A DNA stretch of 64,000 nt. Source: Tianweitania sp. UT-5YL-CI-8 (GTDB taxonomy: Bacteria > Pseudomonadota > Alphaproteobacteria > Rhizobiales > Rhizobiaceae). The notes beneath the pieces were generated by a model. The model searched no databases. It saw only the letters and a program-made list of their open reading frames with translations, and was not told the origin of the DNA. The translations under genes and the position numbers were made by a program. The stretch spans positions 496,001 to 560,000 of the forward strand of contig NZ_JASCRR010000003.1 in NCBI RefSeq assembly GCF_030010215.1, written 5' to 3'. Position 1 is the first letter of the stretch, and the number at the start of each line of letters is the position of its first letter. Shown one piece after another: positions 19,301 through 27,802 of the stretch.

Positions 19301-19832
19301 GGTCGAGGATACCACCGCGAACGGCAAACTCACCGACGCTACGCACCGTCGGCACGCGCTCGAAACCCGACCGCTCCAAACGGGCCGTCAACTTGTTCAT
19401 GTCGACCTGGTTGCCCGGTCGCGCGCGGAACACCTGCGCCTGGACCAGATCGGCGGGCGGCATGCGCTGCAGCAGCGCATTGGCTGTGGTCAAGACGATG
19501 CCGCGGTGCGGCTTGTCGCGCAACGCGGCAATCGCCGCCATGGCGTCGAGACGGCGTCCCGCCACTTCCGATCCCGGCGAAACACGGTCATAGGGCAGGC
19601 AGTCCCATGCCGGCAGCTCGACCAAGGGAATCTGAGACGCGGCGAAGGCAAGCGCATCGCGGATCGCCGGCAGGCGCTGCCCATCGCGCGCCACGAAGAC
19701 CAAAGGAGCGTCGGGTGCAGCTTCCGTGGCAGCCTGCACAAGCGCGAAGGCCTCGAAGCCTTCCGCCACGCCGTCGACAATGAACTGGCCCGGCCGGCCT
19801 TTGGGAAGGCCTATCGTCTTGAGAAGTGTCAT
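16338..19832 (-). CDS. mfd: Transcription-repair coupling factor Mfd
   Basis: Large superfamily 2 translocase, 1164 residues, that pushes stalled RNA polymerase off damaged DNA and recruits UvrA. The N-terminal third is the UvrB-like module. The RNA-polymerase-interacting CarD-like domain (GDIVVHADHGIGRFVGL) starts near residue 500. The motor has Walker A GDVGFGKTE, Walker B DEEQHFGVKHKE and the SATPIPRT motif III. The C-terminal TRCF domain is present. It starts 7 bp after the sdhE stop, giving an sdhE-mfd operon divergent from recG, a common alphaproteobacterial arrangement. Three base pairs separate its end from the convergent FrnE gene. Confidence 0.98.
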   Translation of the reverse strand: MTLLKTIGLPKGRPGQFIVDGVAEGFEAFALVQAATEAAPDAPLVFVARDGQRLPAIRDALAFAASQIPLVELPAWDCLPYDRVSPGSEVAGRRLDAMAAIAALRDKPHRGIVLTTANALLQRMPPADLVQAQVFRARPGNQVDMNKLTARLERSGFERVPTVRSVGEFAVRGGILDLFAPGSDDALRLDFFGDTLESIRAFDLASQRTTGNRPELVLQTMSEVELTPDAISRFRRSYIEAFGAPSRDDALYAAISEGRRFAGMEHWLPFFYDGLETLFDYLPGTPFIFDHLTRESFNERHTLILDHYDARKKQGESGLKDAVPYKPVPPALLYLSPDDIAAAVADRLAVELSPFDAPDAGGRKVLHAGSRAGRSFAEERADPNVNVFDVAVKHIAEQRIGKRRVLVAGWTEGSLDRLTQILEEHGLGNLKTVASLSDVEKLQSGQAGLVALPLEQGFETDAFLVVAEQDILGDRLVRSSKRRKKASDFIAEASSLSAGDIVVHADHGIGRFVGLKTIEAAGAPHDCLEIHYASDGRLFLPVENIELLSRYGSDSAEATLDRLGGGAWQSRKAKLKRRLLDMAGQLIKIAAERHMRTAPRMMPPEGLYGEFAARFPYEETDDQQNAIDAVAEDLAAGKPMDRLICGDVGFGKTEVALRAAFLAAMEGFQVAVVVPTTLLSRQHFKTFSQRFAGLPIRVRQASRLVTAKELAETKKGLSDGTVDIVVGTHALLGSAISFRNLGLLIIDEEQHFGVKHKERLKDLKSDVHVLTLSATPIPRTLQLALTGVRELSLIATPPVDRMAVRSFISPFDPLVIRETLLRERYRGGQSFYVVPRISDLSEIADFLKETVPELKVGMAHGQMPAGELDDIMNAFYDGQYDVLLSTTIVESGLDIPTANTLIVHRADMFGLAQLYQIRGRVGRSKVRAYALFTLPANRTLTSTADRRLKVLQSLDTLGAGFQLASHDLDIRGAGNLLGEEQSGHIKEVGFELYQQMLEEAVAEIKDDGHALDTGWSPQISVGTAVMIPEGYVPDLQLRLALYRRLGDLENPEEIDAFGAELIDRFGPLPEEVKHLLKIVFIKALCRKSNVEKLDAGPKGIVVQFRNKEFSNPAGLVRFIAEQGSLAKIRPDQSVVLARDWPNPEKRLAGAAVVMTQLAKLAQAA

Positions 19833-19839
19833 CGTGTGG

Positions 19840-20130
19840 TCACTCGGTCAGGAAAGCGGGACGATAGTCCAGGATCCTGCGCATCAAGGGGGTGTCGAGG
19901 TGATCGGGAATGGGGCGTTCTGCCGTCACCCATTTCAGGAAATCGGCGTCGTTTTCATGCAGAAGTATTTCAAACGTATCGAGTTCCTCATCGCTCAGTC
20001 GATCGATCTCGGCATCGGCGAAGGTCCCCAGCACCAGATCCATCTCGCGCATGCCGCGATGCCAGGCGCGGAACAGAAGCTTGCGTTGCCTCGAGTCCAG
20101 CGTCTCCGTCGATCGCGTCATACCGGTCAT
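19840..20130 (-). CDS. sdhE: FAD assembly factor SdhE (CptB/Sdh5 family)
   Basis: Small cytosolic chaperone, 96 residues from the chosen ATG, that promotes covalent attachment of FAD to succinate dehydrogenase subunit A. The diagnostic RGxxE motif is in FRAWHRGMREMDLVLG. The open frame extends 38 codons further, but those would lie across the predicted promoter; an AAAGGA site lies 10 nt before the chosen start, and the family is 80-100 residues long. Its neighbours are mfd downstream and recG divergently. Confidence 0.94.
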   Translation of the reverse strand: MTGMTRSTETLDSRQRKLLFRAWHRGMREMDLVLGTFADAEIDRLSDEELDTFEILLHENDADFLKWVTAERPIPDHLDTPLMRRILDYRPAFLTE

Positions 20131-20157
20131 GATGGAAAATCCTTTGCATGTGCGGCG

Positions 20158-20186
20158 CATATAGCGTGGATAGCGGGTCATGTCAG
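20158..20186 (-). promoter_or_regulatory. Sigma70-type promoter of sdhE-mfd
   Basis: On the minus strand CTGACA and TATATG are separated by exactly 17 bp; the predicted start near 20151 leaves a 20-nt leader before the sdhE ATG. This supports the shorter sdhE reading frame. Confidence 0.65.
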
Positions 20187-20239
20187 CCTTGTAACGTCCG
20201 GCTCGCGGGCTAAACATGCGTCCCATGTGCTTGTCGTCG

Positions 20240-20290
20240 ATCACCCCCCACTACCCTGCGGGAGACATCCCTCTCAAGGGGGATAGAAGA
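20240..20290. repeat. Possible decayed rhizobial intergenic palindromic element
   Basis: The segment contains a C-run (ACCCCCCACTACCCTGC), the core GGGAGACATCCC and a trailing CTCAAGGGGGAT, which together can fold back on each other. It resembles, from memory, the abundant C-rich intergenic palindromes of Mesorhizobium and relatives. The copy sits in the sdhE-recG divergent region. No second copy in this window was recognised. Confidence 0.35.
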
Positions 20291-20316
20291 GCTGCTACGA
20301 TTGCGTGGCAACCGTA

Positions 20317-22425
20317 ATGCGTCCATCGCTGCTCGATCCGCTCTTCGCGCCGATCACTACGCTTCCCGGCGTAGGCGACAAGGTCGCCGCGCTGATCGAA
20401 AAGGTGGTTCCGGCCGACCTTTCGGCGCGGGCGGCACGGGTCGGCGACCTGCCCTTCGTGCTGCCGCACAGCGTCATCGACCGGCGCAACCGGCCAGGCA
20501 TCGCCTATGCGGCGGAAGGTGCCGTCGTGACCCTGGAGGTACGCGTCGACCGCCACCAGCCGCCTCCAAGTGGCAACCGCTCCGTGCCTTACAGGGTGTT
20601 TGCACATGACGACACCGGCGAGATTGGCCTGACCTTCTTCCGCGGACATGCCGCCTATCTGGAAAAGGCTTTGCCGGAAGGCGAGCAGGTGATCGTCTCA
20701 GGCCGCATGGAGTGGTTCAACGGTCGGCCTTCCATGGTGCATCCCGACCATATCGCCCTTGCCAGTGAGGCCGACAAGCTGCCGCTGGTAGAGCCGGTCT
20801 ATCCGCTGACGGCAGGGTTGGCGCCGAAAGTTTTGCGCCGAACGATTGGATACGCTGTAGAACGCCTGCCGGACTTGCCGGAATGGCTCGTTCCGGACGT
20901 CATGCGCCGTCACAGTTTCCCGAGCTTTTCGTCGGCGCTCAAGCGACTGCACGACCCGACGGACCCGCTTGACGCGCTTCCCGACAGCGCCGCGTGGCGC
21001 AGGCTTGCCTATGACGAATTCCTCGCCGGACAGGTGTCGCTCGCGCTGGTTCGGGCGCGAGTGAGACGCGTCAATGGCGAGCCGCGCTTTGGCACTGGAA
21101 AATTGACCGCGCCGCTGCGCGCCGCCCTGCCCTACAGCCTGACCAGGAGCCAGGAAATGGCGCTGGCCGAGATCGGCACCGATCTCGAAAAGCCCGACCG
21201 CATGCTGCGCCTGCTGCAGGGCGATGTCGGCTCCGGCAAGACGATTGTAGCTTTGATGGCCATGGCGCAAGCCGTCGAGGCCGGTGGGCAGGCAGCGCTG
21301 ATGGCGCCGACGGAAATTCTCGCCCGCCAGCATTTGGCAACCATAGCCCCGCTGGCCGAAAAGATCGGCATTCGGGTCGCGGTGCTGACAGGCCGCGAAA
21401 AGGGCCGAGAGCGCACCGCCGTACTTGACGGGTTAGCCGATGGCTCGATCGACATCGTCATCGGCACCCATGCGCTGTTCCAGGACGCTGTGGAGTTTCG
21501 CAATCTCGCACTCGCCGTCATCGATGAGCAGCACCGCTTCGGCGTGCATCAGCGCCTTGCCATCACCGCCAAGGGCGATGCCCCGGACATGCTGGTGATG
21601 ACGGCCACGCCGATCCCGCGCACGCTGGTTTTGACGGCCTTCGGCGACATGGAAGTCTCGCGTCTGACCGAAAAGCCGGCCGGACGACAACCGATCCGCA
21701 CCGTTACGCTGCCGCTGGAGCGGCTGGACGAACTGGTGGCGCGCATGCGTGATGCGGTGGCCGAGGGTCAGAAAGTTTATTGGATTTGCCCGCTGGTCGA
21801 GGGATCGGAAGAGATCAAGCTGATGTCCGCCGAGGACCGCTTCGCCTCGCTGAAGCCCGTTTTCGGCGACCGCATCGGGCTGGTCCACGGCCGCATGAAG
21901 GGCACGGACAAGGACGAGGCCATGCGCGCCTTCAAGGAGGGCGAGACCCGCATCCTGATCGCCACCACGGTCATCGAGGTCGGCGTCGACGTACCGGACG
22001 CCACCATCATCGTCATCGAGCATGCGGAGCGTTTCGGTCTTTCCCAATTGCACCAGCTGCGCGGCAGGGTCGGACGCGGTTCGAAACCGTCGTCCTGCGT
22101 GCTCCTCTACAAAGATCCGCTGGGCGAAACCGCCAAGCTGAGGCTTTCTGTGATGCGCGAGACCGAGGACGGATTTCTGATCGCCGAGGAAGACCTGAAG
22201 CTGCGCGGCGAAGGCGAACTGCTCGGCACACGCCAGTCCGGCACGCCCGGCTTCCAGGTGGCTCGGATCGAGGTCCATGCCGACCTGCTGGAGACGGCTA
22301 GAGATGACGCCAGGCTCCTGCTGACGCGCGATCCGGACCTTAAATCCGAACGCGGCAAGGCCGTGCAGATGCTGCTCTACCTGTTCAGCCGCGACGAGGC
22401 TGTCAGGCTTTTGCGGGCGGGTTAG
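20317..22425 (+). CDS. recG: ATP-dependent DNA helicase RecG
   Basis: Branch-migrating helicase, 702 residues, that remodels stalled forks and Holliday junctions. The N-terminal wedge/OB domain is followed by the motor with Walker A GDVGSGKTIVAL, motif II DEQHRFGV, motif III MTATPIPRT, and the TRG-like motif near LHQLRGRVGRG. The first possible start is a GTG four codons earlier; the ATG giving MRPSLLDPLFAPI matches rhizobial homologues. Its last 23 bp overlap the convergent DUF502 gene. Confidence 0.97.
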   Translation: MRPSLLDPLFAPITTLPGVGDKVAALIEKVVPADLSARAARVGDLPFVLPHSVIDRRNRPGIAYAAEGAVVTLEVRVDRHQPPPSGNRSVPYRVFAHDDTGEIGLTFFRGHAAYLEKALPEGEQVIVSGRMEWFNGRPSMVHPDHIALASEADKLPLVEPVYPLTAGLAPKVLRRTIGYAVERLPDLPEWLVPDVMRRHSFPSFSSALKRLHDPTDPLDALPDSAAWRRLAYDEFLAGQVSLALVRARVRRVNGEPRFGTGKLTAPLRAALPYSLTRSQEMALAEIGTDLEKPDRMLRLLQGDVGSGKTIVALMAMAQAVEAGGQAALMAPTEILARQHLATIAPLAEKIGIRVAVLTGREKGRERTAVLDGLADGSIDIVIGTHALFQDAVEFRNLALAVIDEQHRFGVHQRLAITAKGDAPDMLVMTATPIPRTLVLTAFGDMEVSRLTEKPAGRQPIRTVTLPLERLDELVARMRDAVAEGQKVYWICPLVEGSEEIKLMSAEDRFASLKPVFGDRIGLVHGRMKGTDKDEAMRAFKEGETRILIATTVIEVGVDVPDATIIVIEHAERFGLSQLHQLRGRVGRGSKPSSCVLLYKDPLGETAKLRLSVMRETEDGFLIAEEDLKLRGEGELLGTRQSGTPGFQVARIEVHADLLETARDDARLLLTRDPDLKSERGKAVQMLLYLFSRDEAVRLLRAG

Positions 22426-23098
22426 CCCGGCTCTCTCGATGTTTTCGGGTGGCAAGGGCCTCGTCTGCCAATCGCTTCATTTCTTTATGATATTCCGGCG
22501 CAACAAGACCGGCTGAAATCAGCATTTTTGCTGCATCCTCGACACTCATTTCGATCGGGATCACGTCGTCTTCCGGCACGTAGAGCAAATAGCCCGTCGT
22601 CACATTCGGCGAGATCGGCCGGAAGACGGCAATTGTCTTGCCATGACGCGGCTCAAGCACGTCGTTGATTTCGGTTTCCTGCTGCTTGGCGATAAAGACG
22701 ATGGACCATGCTCCACGCCGCGGATACTCGAACAGCGCGACCTGATTGAACAGGTCCGAACGGTTGGCGAGCACGGTTTCAAAAATCTGCTTTAGGCCGC
22801 GATAAAGGTTGCGCACCAGCGGCATGCGGTTGAGCAATCTCTCGCCAAACCCAAGCACCGAGCGGCCAATGAAATTGGCGGTCAAGAAACCAATCAAGGT
22901 GATGCCCAGAAGCGCGACGACCAATCCGAAGCCCGGCACGGCGAACGGCAGGTAGTTGTCTGGGTTATAGGCGCCGGGGATATAGGGCTTCACCCAGGAA
23001 TCGACCCAGACGACGATGCTCCAGACCAGATAGGCCGTGATCGCGACCGGCGCACAGACGACCACGCCAGTGAGGAAATAATTGCTGAGGCGCGTCAT
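22403..23098 (-). CDS. DUF502 family inner-membrane protein
   Basis: Membrane protein of 231 residues with two strong transmembrane helices (about 9-30 and 55-80), separated by a loop rich in Pro and aromatic residues (YIPGAYNPDNYLPFAVPG). A soluble C-terminal domain carries the DUF502 pattern, including NRMPLVRNLYRGLKQIFE and TGYLLYVPEDDVIPIEMSVEDA. Its function is not established; plant homologues (COV) affect vascular patterning. It lies downstream of glmS with a 94-bp gap and overlaps the recG end. Confidence 0.88.
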   Translation of the reverse strand: MTRLSNYFLTGVVVCAPVAITAYLVWSIVVWVDSWVKPYIPGAYNPDNYLPFAVPGFGLVVALLGITLIGFLTANFIGRSVLGFGERLLNRMPLVRNLYRGLKQIFETVLANRSDLFNQVALFEYPRRGAWSIVFIAKQQETEINDVLEPRHGKTIAVFRPISPNVTTGYLLYVPEDDVIPIEMSVEDAAKMLISAGLVAPEYHKEMKRLADEALATRKHRESRANPPAKA

Positions 23099-23192
23099 GG
23101 CTTGCGGTGCCGTCTGTCCGATTTGTGCAGTGCAGCAATTCTATCGCAGAACCGGACTCCGCGATATGGATTTCTTTGCGCGGCACTGAGAC

Positions 23193-25016
23193 CTATTCGA
23201 CGGTGACCGATTTCGCCAGATTGCGCGGCTGATCGACGTCTGTACCCATGAAAACAGCGGTAAAATAGGCCAGCATCTGGATCGGCAGCGCATAGATGAT
23301 GGGCGAGATGATCTCGGGTACATCGGGGAGGACGATGGTCTCCATGGTCTCGACAGTGGCGTGGGCAGCGCCGCGCTGGTCGGTGATTAGAATGATCTTG
23401 CCGCCGCGCGCGGCGACTTCCTGCATGTTGGAGACGGTCTTTTCGAAGATACGGTCATGCGGCGCGATCACGATCACCGGCATGTTTTCGTCGATCAGCG
23501 CGATTGGCCCGTGCTTCAGCTCGCCTGCGGCATAGCCTTCGGCATGGATATAGGAGATTTCCTTGAGCTTGAGCGCGCCTTCCATGGCCAGCGGAAAATT
23601 GGTGTCGCGGCCGAGATAGAGCACATGCTTGTAGCGCGAGAGCTCACGTGCCAGCTTTTCGATCTGATCCTCGAGCTTGAGAACCTGGTTGGCGAAACGC
23701 GGCGCTTCCGAGAGTTCTCGTACCAACGTCTTTTCCTGCTCCAGCGAAATCGTGCCGCGCGCAGCACCCGCCCTCACCGCAAGCGTCGCCAGCACGGAGA
23801 GCTGACAGGTGAATGCCTTGGTCGAGGCAACGCCGATCTCAGGCCCCGCGAGCGTCGGCAGCACGACATCCGACTCGCGCGCCATCGTCGATTCGCGGAC
23901 ATTGACGATGGCACCGATCTTCATCCCGGCCTTGCGGCAATAGCGCAGTGAGGCCAGCGTGTCGGCGGTCTCGCCGGATTGCGAGATGAAGAAGGCCGCG
24001 TCTTTGTCGGACAGCGGCATCTCGCGATATCGGAACTCCGACGCGACATCGATGTCGACCGGTAGCCGCGCATAACGCTCGAACCAGTATTTGCCGATCA
24101 GCCCTGCAAGGTAGGCGGTGCCGCAAGCGGAAATCGCCAATCGGTCGATCTTGGCGAAGTCGAACGGCAGGTCGAGCGGCTTGGAGACGCCACCGACGAA
24201 ATCCACGTAATGCGCCAGCGTATGCGAGATCATCTCCGGCTGTTCATGGATTTCCTTCTCCATGAAATGGCGGCGGTTGCCCTTATCGACCATGAACGAA
24301 GTGCTGAGCGACTGCTGCCGCCGCCGTTCGACTCTGTTGCCGTCCATATCGAAGATGGACACTTCGTTGCGGCGCACCACAACCCAGTCGCCATCTTCCA
24401 AATAGGTGATCGAGTTGGTGAACGGCGCCAGCGCGATGGCGTCCGAGCCCAGGAACATCTCACCCTCGCCATGGCCGACGGCCAGCGGCGGACCGTTACG
24501 CGCTCCGACGATAAGGTCTTCGTCGCCGTCGAACATGATGGCGAGCGCGAAGGCGCCTTCCAGACGCTTGAGCGCCTTGTGCGCGGCCTCGACAGGCGAC
24601 AGGCCCTTGGCAACTTCACGCGCTACCAGATGAGCGACCACTTCGGTATCGGTCTGCGAGGTGAAGCTGTAGCCGTCCTGCTTCAGTTCATCGCGCAGTT
24701 CGGCGAAATTTTCGATGATGCCGTTGTGAACGACGGCTACGCCGGTAGAGAAATGCGGATGCGCATTGGTTTCGTTGGGAACGCCATGCGTGGCCCAACG
24801 GGTGTGGCCGATGCCGATGGAACCGCCCAGCGGTTCGGCCTGCAGCCTGCGCTCGAGATTGATCAGCTTGCCTTCCGCACGGCGGCGACCCAACGCACCG
24901 GAGGCGATGGTGGCAACACCAGCGGAATCATAGCCGCGATATTCCAGCCGCTTGAGAGCGTCCACGATGAGCGGCGCAACATCGGCGCTGCCCACAATTG
25001 CCACAATACCGCACAT
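23193..25016 (-). CDS. glmS: Glutamine-fructose-6-phosphate aminotransferase (isomerizing)
   Basis: Makes glucosamine-6-phosphate from fructose-6-phosphate and glutamine, the first step of UDP-GlcNAc synthesis for peptidoglycan and lipid A. The 607-residue length is standard. The N-terminal nucleophile Cys2 (MCGIVAIVG) of the glutaminase domain and the two SIS isomerase domains (SQSGETADTLASLRYCR) are intact, and the C-terminus ends in the conserved NLAKSVTVE. It follows glmU with a 139-bp gap, so UDP-GlcNAc synthesis genes are neighbours. No glmS ribozyme is seen, as expected for a Gram-negative. Confidence 0.98.
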   Translation of the reverse strand: MCGIVAIVGSADVAPLIVDALKRLEYRGYDSAGVATIASGALGRRRAEGKLINLERRLQAEPLGGSIGIGHTRWATHGVPNETNAHPHFSTGVAVVHNGIIENFAELRDELKQDGYSFTSQTDTEVVAHLVAREVAKGLSPVEAAHKALKRLEGAFALAIMFDGDEDLIVGARNGPPLAVGHGEGEMFLGSDAIALAPFTNSITYLEDGDWVVVRRNEVSIFDMDGNRVERRRQQSLSTSFMVDKGNRRHFMEKEIHEQPEMISHTLAHYVDFVGGVSKPLDLPFDFAKIDRLAISACGTAYLAGLIGKYWFERYARLPVDIDVASEFRYREMPLSDKDAAFFISQSGETADTLASLRYCRKAGMKIGAIVNVRESTMARESDVVLPTLAGPEIGVASTKAFTCQLSVLATLAVRAGAARGTISLEQEKTLVRELSEAPRFANQVLKLEDQIEKLARELSRYKHVLYLGRDTNFPLAMEGALKLKEISYIHAEGYAAGELKHGPIALIDENMPVIVIAPHDRIFEKTVSNMQEVAARGGKIILITDQRGAAHATVETMETIVLPDVPEIISPIIYALPIQMLAYFTAVFMGTDVDQPRNLAKSVTVE

Positions 25017-25155
25017 GTCCTGCCCCCGATCGGTTCAAGCTGCCGACGCCTGCATGGATAAAGCCGATGCAGAGCCGAAATCATATTGAATGACGCTTCG
25101 TGGCGCTGAAGCGTTTCAGTCGCTGCATCCCTGACAGGATGCGATTGAAATCCGG

Positions 25156-26523
25156 TTACTTCCCAGCTGCTTTTTTCGCGGCAGCCGCGGAGGCAAGTCG
25201 CTCGCGGAGCTCCTTGCCCTTGCCCGGGATGGTCTTCTGCCGTGCCCGGCCGAAGGCCAGCGCATCGGCCGGAACGTTTCCGGTGATCACGCTGCCCGAC
25301 GCGACATAGCCGCCATCGCCGATTGAGACGGGTGCGACCAAAGAAGAATTCGAGCCCACAAACGCGCCGGCGCCAATGTCGGTATGGAATTTCGAGAAGC
25401 CGTCATAGTTGCAGGTGATGGTGCCGGCGCCGATATTGGCCTCCGCGCCAACGCGCGCATCGCCGATATAGGTGAGGTGATTGACCTTGGCGCCCTTCTC
25501 GATGGTGGCGTTCTTGACCTCGCAGAAATTGCCGACCTTGGCTTTTTCATGCAGATCGGCGCCCGGCCTCAGCCGCGCGAACGGGCCGATCTGGCTGTGT
25601 GCGGCCACCTTCGCGCCCTCGATATGGCTGAACGCGTGGATCACGACATCAGAGGCGACACTCACGCCGGGGCCAAACCAGACATTGGGCTCGACCACCG
25701 TGTCCGCCCCGATCTCGGTATCGTGTGAGAAATAGACCGTCTCCGGTGCAATCAGCGTCGCCCCTGCCAGCATGGCCTCGCGGCGTCGGCGTTGCTGCCA
25801 GATGCGTTCGGCGTTCGCTAGTTCCGCGCGGTTGTTGATGCCCAATAGGCTTTCGAACGGAGCCTCGATGGCCGCCACGTCTCGACTTGCCTGTGCAGCG
25901 ATCTCGACGATATCGGTAAGGTAGTATTCGCCCTTGGCGTTGGCATTGCCGACCTTGTCGAGCAGCGCCAGCGCATGCTGTCCGGCAATCGCCATCAGCC
26001 CGCCATTGCAGAATGTGATCTTGCGCTCTTCGTCGGTGCAGTCCTTTTCCTCGCGAATGGCGGCAAGTTTGCCGTCCTTCTCGATCAGCCGGCCATAGCC
26101 GGTCGGCGCATCGGTACGGAAACCGATGACGACGACGGCTGCACCGTGTGCGAGCTTTTCGCGCGCGGCCTGCAACGGCTCGGGCGTGACCAGAGGCGTG
26201 TCGCCGAACATCACCAGCACATCGTCATAGCCGCGCGCGATAGCTTCCCGCGCAGCCAGAACCGCATGTGCCGTGCCCAGCCGTTCCGTCTGTTCGAAAG
26301 TGCCTGCTGATGAAGCCAGGCCGACTACTGCCTTGCGCACCCGCTCTCCGCCATGGCCAACGACCACGACGACATCGCCCGCTCCTGCCTGGCGCGTGGC
26401 CTTGATGACGTGGGCGACCATCGGCAGGCCCGCGACCGGATGCAGGACCTTGGGCAGCACGCTTTTCATACGCGTTCCTTCGCCCGCGGCAAGGATGATC
26501 GACAGGCAGGTTCTCGGGCTCAT
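25156..26523 (-). CDS. glmU: Bifunctional UDP-GlcNAc pyrophosphorylase / glucosamine-1-phosphate N-acetyltransferase
   Basis: Carries out the last two steps to UDP-GlcNAc in the cytosol. It has 455 residues. The N-terminal uridyltransferase domain starts with the signature [11 protein letters not shown], followed by a left-handed beta-helix acetyltransferase domain made of hexapeptide repeats ([15 protein letters not shown]-type segment after GARVGA). The C-terminal tail is short and Lys/Ala-rich. It precedes glmS in the same direction. Confidence 0.98.
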   Translation of the reverse strand: MSPRTCLSIILAAGEGTRMKSVLPKVLHPVAGLPMVAHVIKATRQAGAGDVVVVVGHGGERVRKAVVGLASSAGTFEQTERLGTAHAVLAAREAIARGYDDVLVMFGDTPLVTPEPLQAAREKLAHGAAVVVIGFRTDAPTGYGRLIEKDGKLAAIREEKDCTDEERKITFCNGGLMAIAGQHALALLDKVGNANAKGEYYLTDIVEIAAQASRDVAAIEAPFESLLGINNRAELANAERIWQQRRRREAMLAGATLIAPETVYFSHDTEIGADTVVEPNVWFGPGVSVASDVVIHAFSHIEGAKVAAHSQIGPFARLRPGADLHEKAKVGNFCEVKNATIEKGAKVNHLTYIGDARVGAEANIGAGTITCNYDGFSKFHTDIGAGAFVGSNSSLVAPVSIGDGGYVASGSVITGNVPADALAFGRARQKTIPGKGKELRERLASAAAAKKAAGK

Positions 26524-26604
26524 TGCGTCTTCCGGATTCGATAACGGGAAAGGCGGATTCGCGCCTTTCTAGCATTACAAGCGCGTGGCTCCAATGGAGG
26601 CGTC

Positions 26605-27351
26605 TTACCCCAATTGACCAAGTGACGGGAACCGCTCAAGAAGCCAATAGGACATGCTCTGGATACCCCCGGTGAGGAAAAAAATGCCGGCAAGCACAAG
26701 CAGCGCGCCCATCACCTTTTCAACGCGGCCGAGATGCACCCGGAAACGGCCGAGAAAGCGCATAAACGCACCTGAAAACAACGCCGCGACAAGAAACGGA
26801 ATGCCAAGCCCGATCGAATAAGCGAACAACAGTAAAGCGCCCTCGCCTACGGTTTCGCGCCCGCCCGCCAGCGTCAGGATCGGGCCAAGCACCGGACCGA
26901 TGCATGGAGTCCATCCGAAAGCAAAGGCGAGACCCATCAAATATGCCGCTATGGCGCTTGTCGGCTTGCCGGTGGATTGAAACCGCGCCTCGCGCGACAA
27001 GAACGGGATGCGAAGCACCCCCAGGAAATTCAGCCCCATCAAGATGATCAGGATGCCCGCGATGATTGCCAGCGGCTCCTGATAGACCCGCAACAGCCTG
27101 CCGATGCCCGAAGCACCCGCGCCGAGAGCCACGAAGACGGTGGTGAAGCCGAGGACGAAAGCAATGGATGCAGACAGCAATGCATTGCGTGTCTGAACCT
27201 TGGCGGCGGCGCCGCCCTCGGCGCGGAAATCGTCGACCGACACGCCAGCCATGTAGCAGAGATAAGGCGGAACCAGCGGCAGAACGCACGGCGACAGGAA
27301 AGATAGCGCGCCAGCGCCAACCGCAGTGAGATAGCTTACGTCCAATGCCAT
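26605..27351 (-). CDS. ccdA: Cytochrome c biogenesis protein CcdA (DsbD transmembrane family)
   Basis: Polytopic membrane protein that carries reducing equivalents from cytosolic thioredoxin to periplasmic thiol-disulfide proteins for cytochrome c maturation. It has 248 residues and six hydrophobic segments. The two redox cysteines are in the typical contexts LSPCVLPLVPPYL (helix 1) and GWTPCIGPVLGPIL (helix 4). The start MALDVSYLTAVGAG is 19 codons inside the longest frame and is where the first helix begins. It is followed by glmU after 81 bp. The upstream neighbour is tRNA-Lys. Confidence 0.93.
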   Translation of the reverse strand: MALDVSYLTAVGAGALSFLSPCVLPLVPPYLCYMAGVSVDDFRAEGGAAAKVQTRNALLSASIAFVLGFTTVFVALGAGASGIGRLLRVYQEPLAIIAGILIILMGLNFLGVLRIPFLSREARFQSTGKPTSAIAAYLMGLAFAFGWTPCIGPVLGPILTLAGGRETVGEGALLLFAYSIGLGIPFLVAALFSGAFMRFLGRFRVHLGRVEKVMGALLVLAGIFFLTGGIQSMSYWLLERFPSLGQLG

Positions 27352-27484
27352 GCCAATCGCCTCAGAAACTGCGGCGGAGATATACCCATCGTACCCTGCT
27401 GATTCCAATCACCATTGCGTGGACGAATCCGCGCATGCGTTTGCTGAATTCCGTACGAATGCAGATGGGCTTGGGAGATGTTGA

Positions 27485-27560
27485 TGGTGAGCGCGCAGGG
27501 ATTCGAACCCTGGACCTACTGATTAAAAGTCAGTTGCTCTACCGGCTGAGCTACGCGCTC
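27485..27560 (-). tRNA. tRNA-Lys (anticodon UUU)
   Basis: The cloverleaf is complete: acceptor stem GAGCGCG/CGCGCTC, D-arm with AGCTCAGCCGGTAGAGC, anticodon loop CTTTTAA (anticodon TTT), and T-arm CAGGGTTCGAATCCCTG. The discriminator base is A. The 3' CCA is encoded (27485-27487); the body is 73 nt. A promoter lies about 33 bp upstream. Confidence 0.97.
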
Positions 27561-27592
27561 CCCGAAAGGCGATGCCCTTCGAAGTTGCGCGG

Positions 27593-27621
27593 ACCATAAG
27601 GAGGGCGCCAAAAGCGGTCAA
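27593..27621 (-). promoter_or_regulatory. Promoter of tRNA-Lys
   Basis: TTGACC and TATGGT on the minus strand are spaced by exactly 17 bp. The predicted start near 27586 gives a 25-nt leader before the tRNA 5' end. Confidence 0.7.
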
Positions 27622-27802
27622 CCGGAAAATCGCGGATACCGAGTGGAAAGTCGAGGATTTCCCTGCTTCCAGCATACCGCATTTGCATGATGTAACGATG
27701 TGACCTCACAAATTGTGTAGAACATGCTGAGAGCGACAGGGAACAAACCATGGTGGCGCTCGTTTCCATAGCCAAAGGGACGAAACCACCCAGGAGACTA
27801 TA

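Noticed and set aside
18558-20132. Long plus-strand open frame of 524 codons opposite mfd
   Set aside because: It is antisense to mfd, which has intact motifs throughout; high GC content opens opposite frames. The translation is rich in Arg, Gln and His and resembles no family.
25017-25155. glmS riboswitch or ribozyme upstream of glmS
   Set aside because: The gap is only 139 bp, shows small hairpins without the ribozyme core, and the element is known from Firmicutes rather than alphaproteobacteria.
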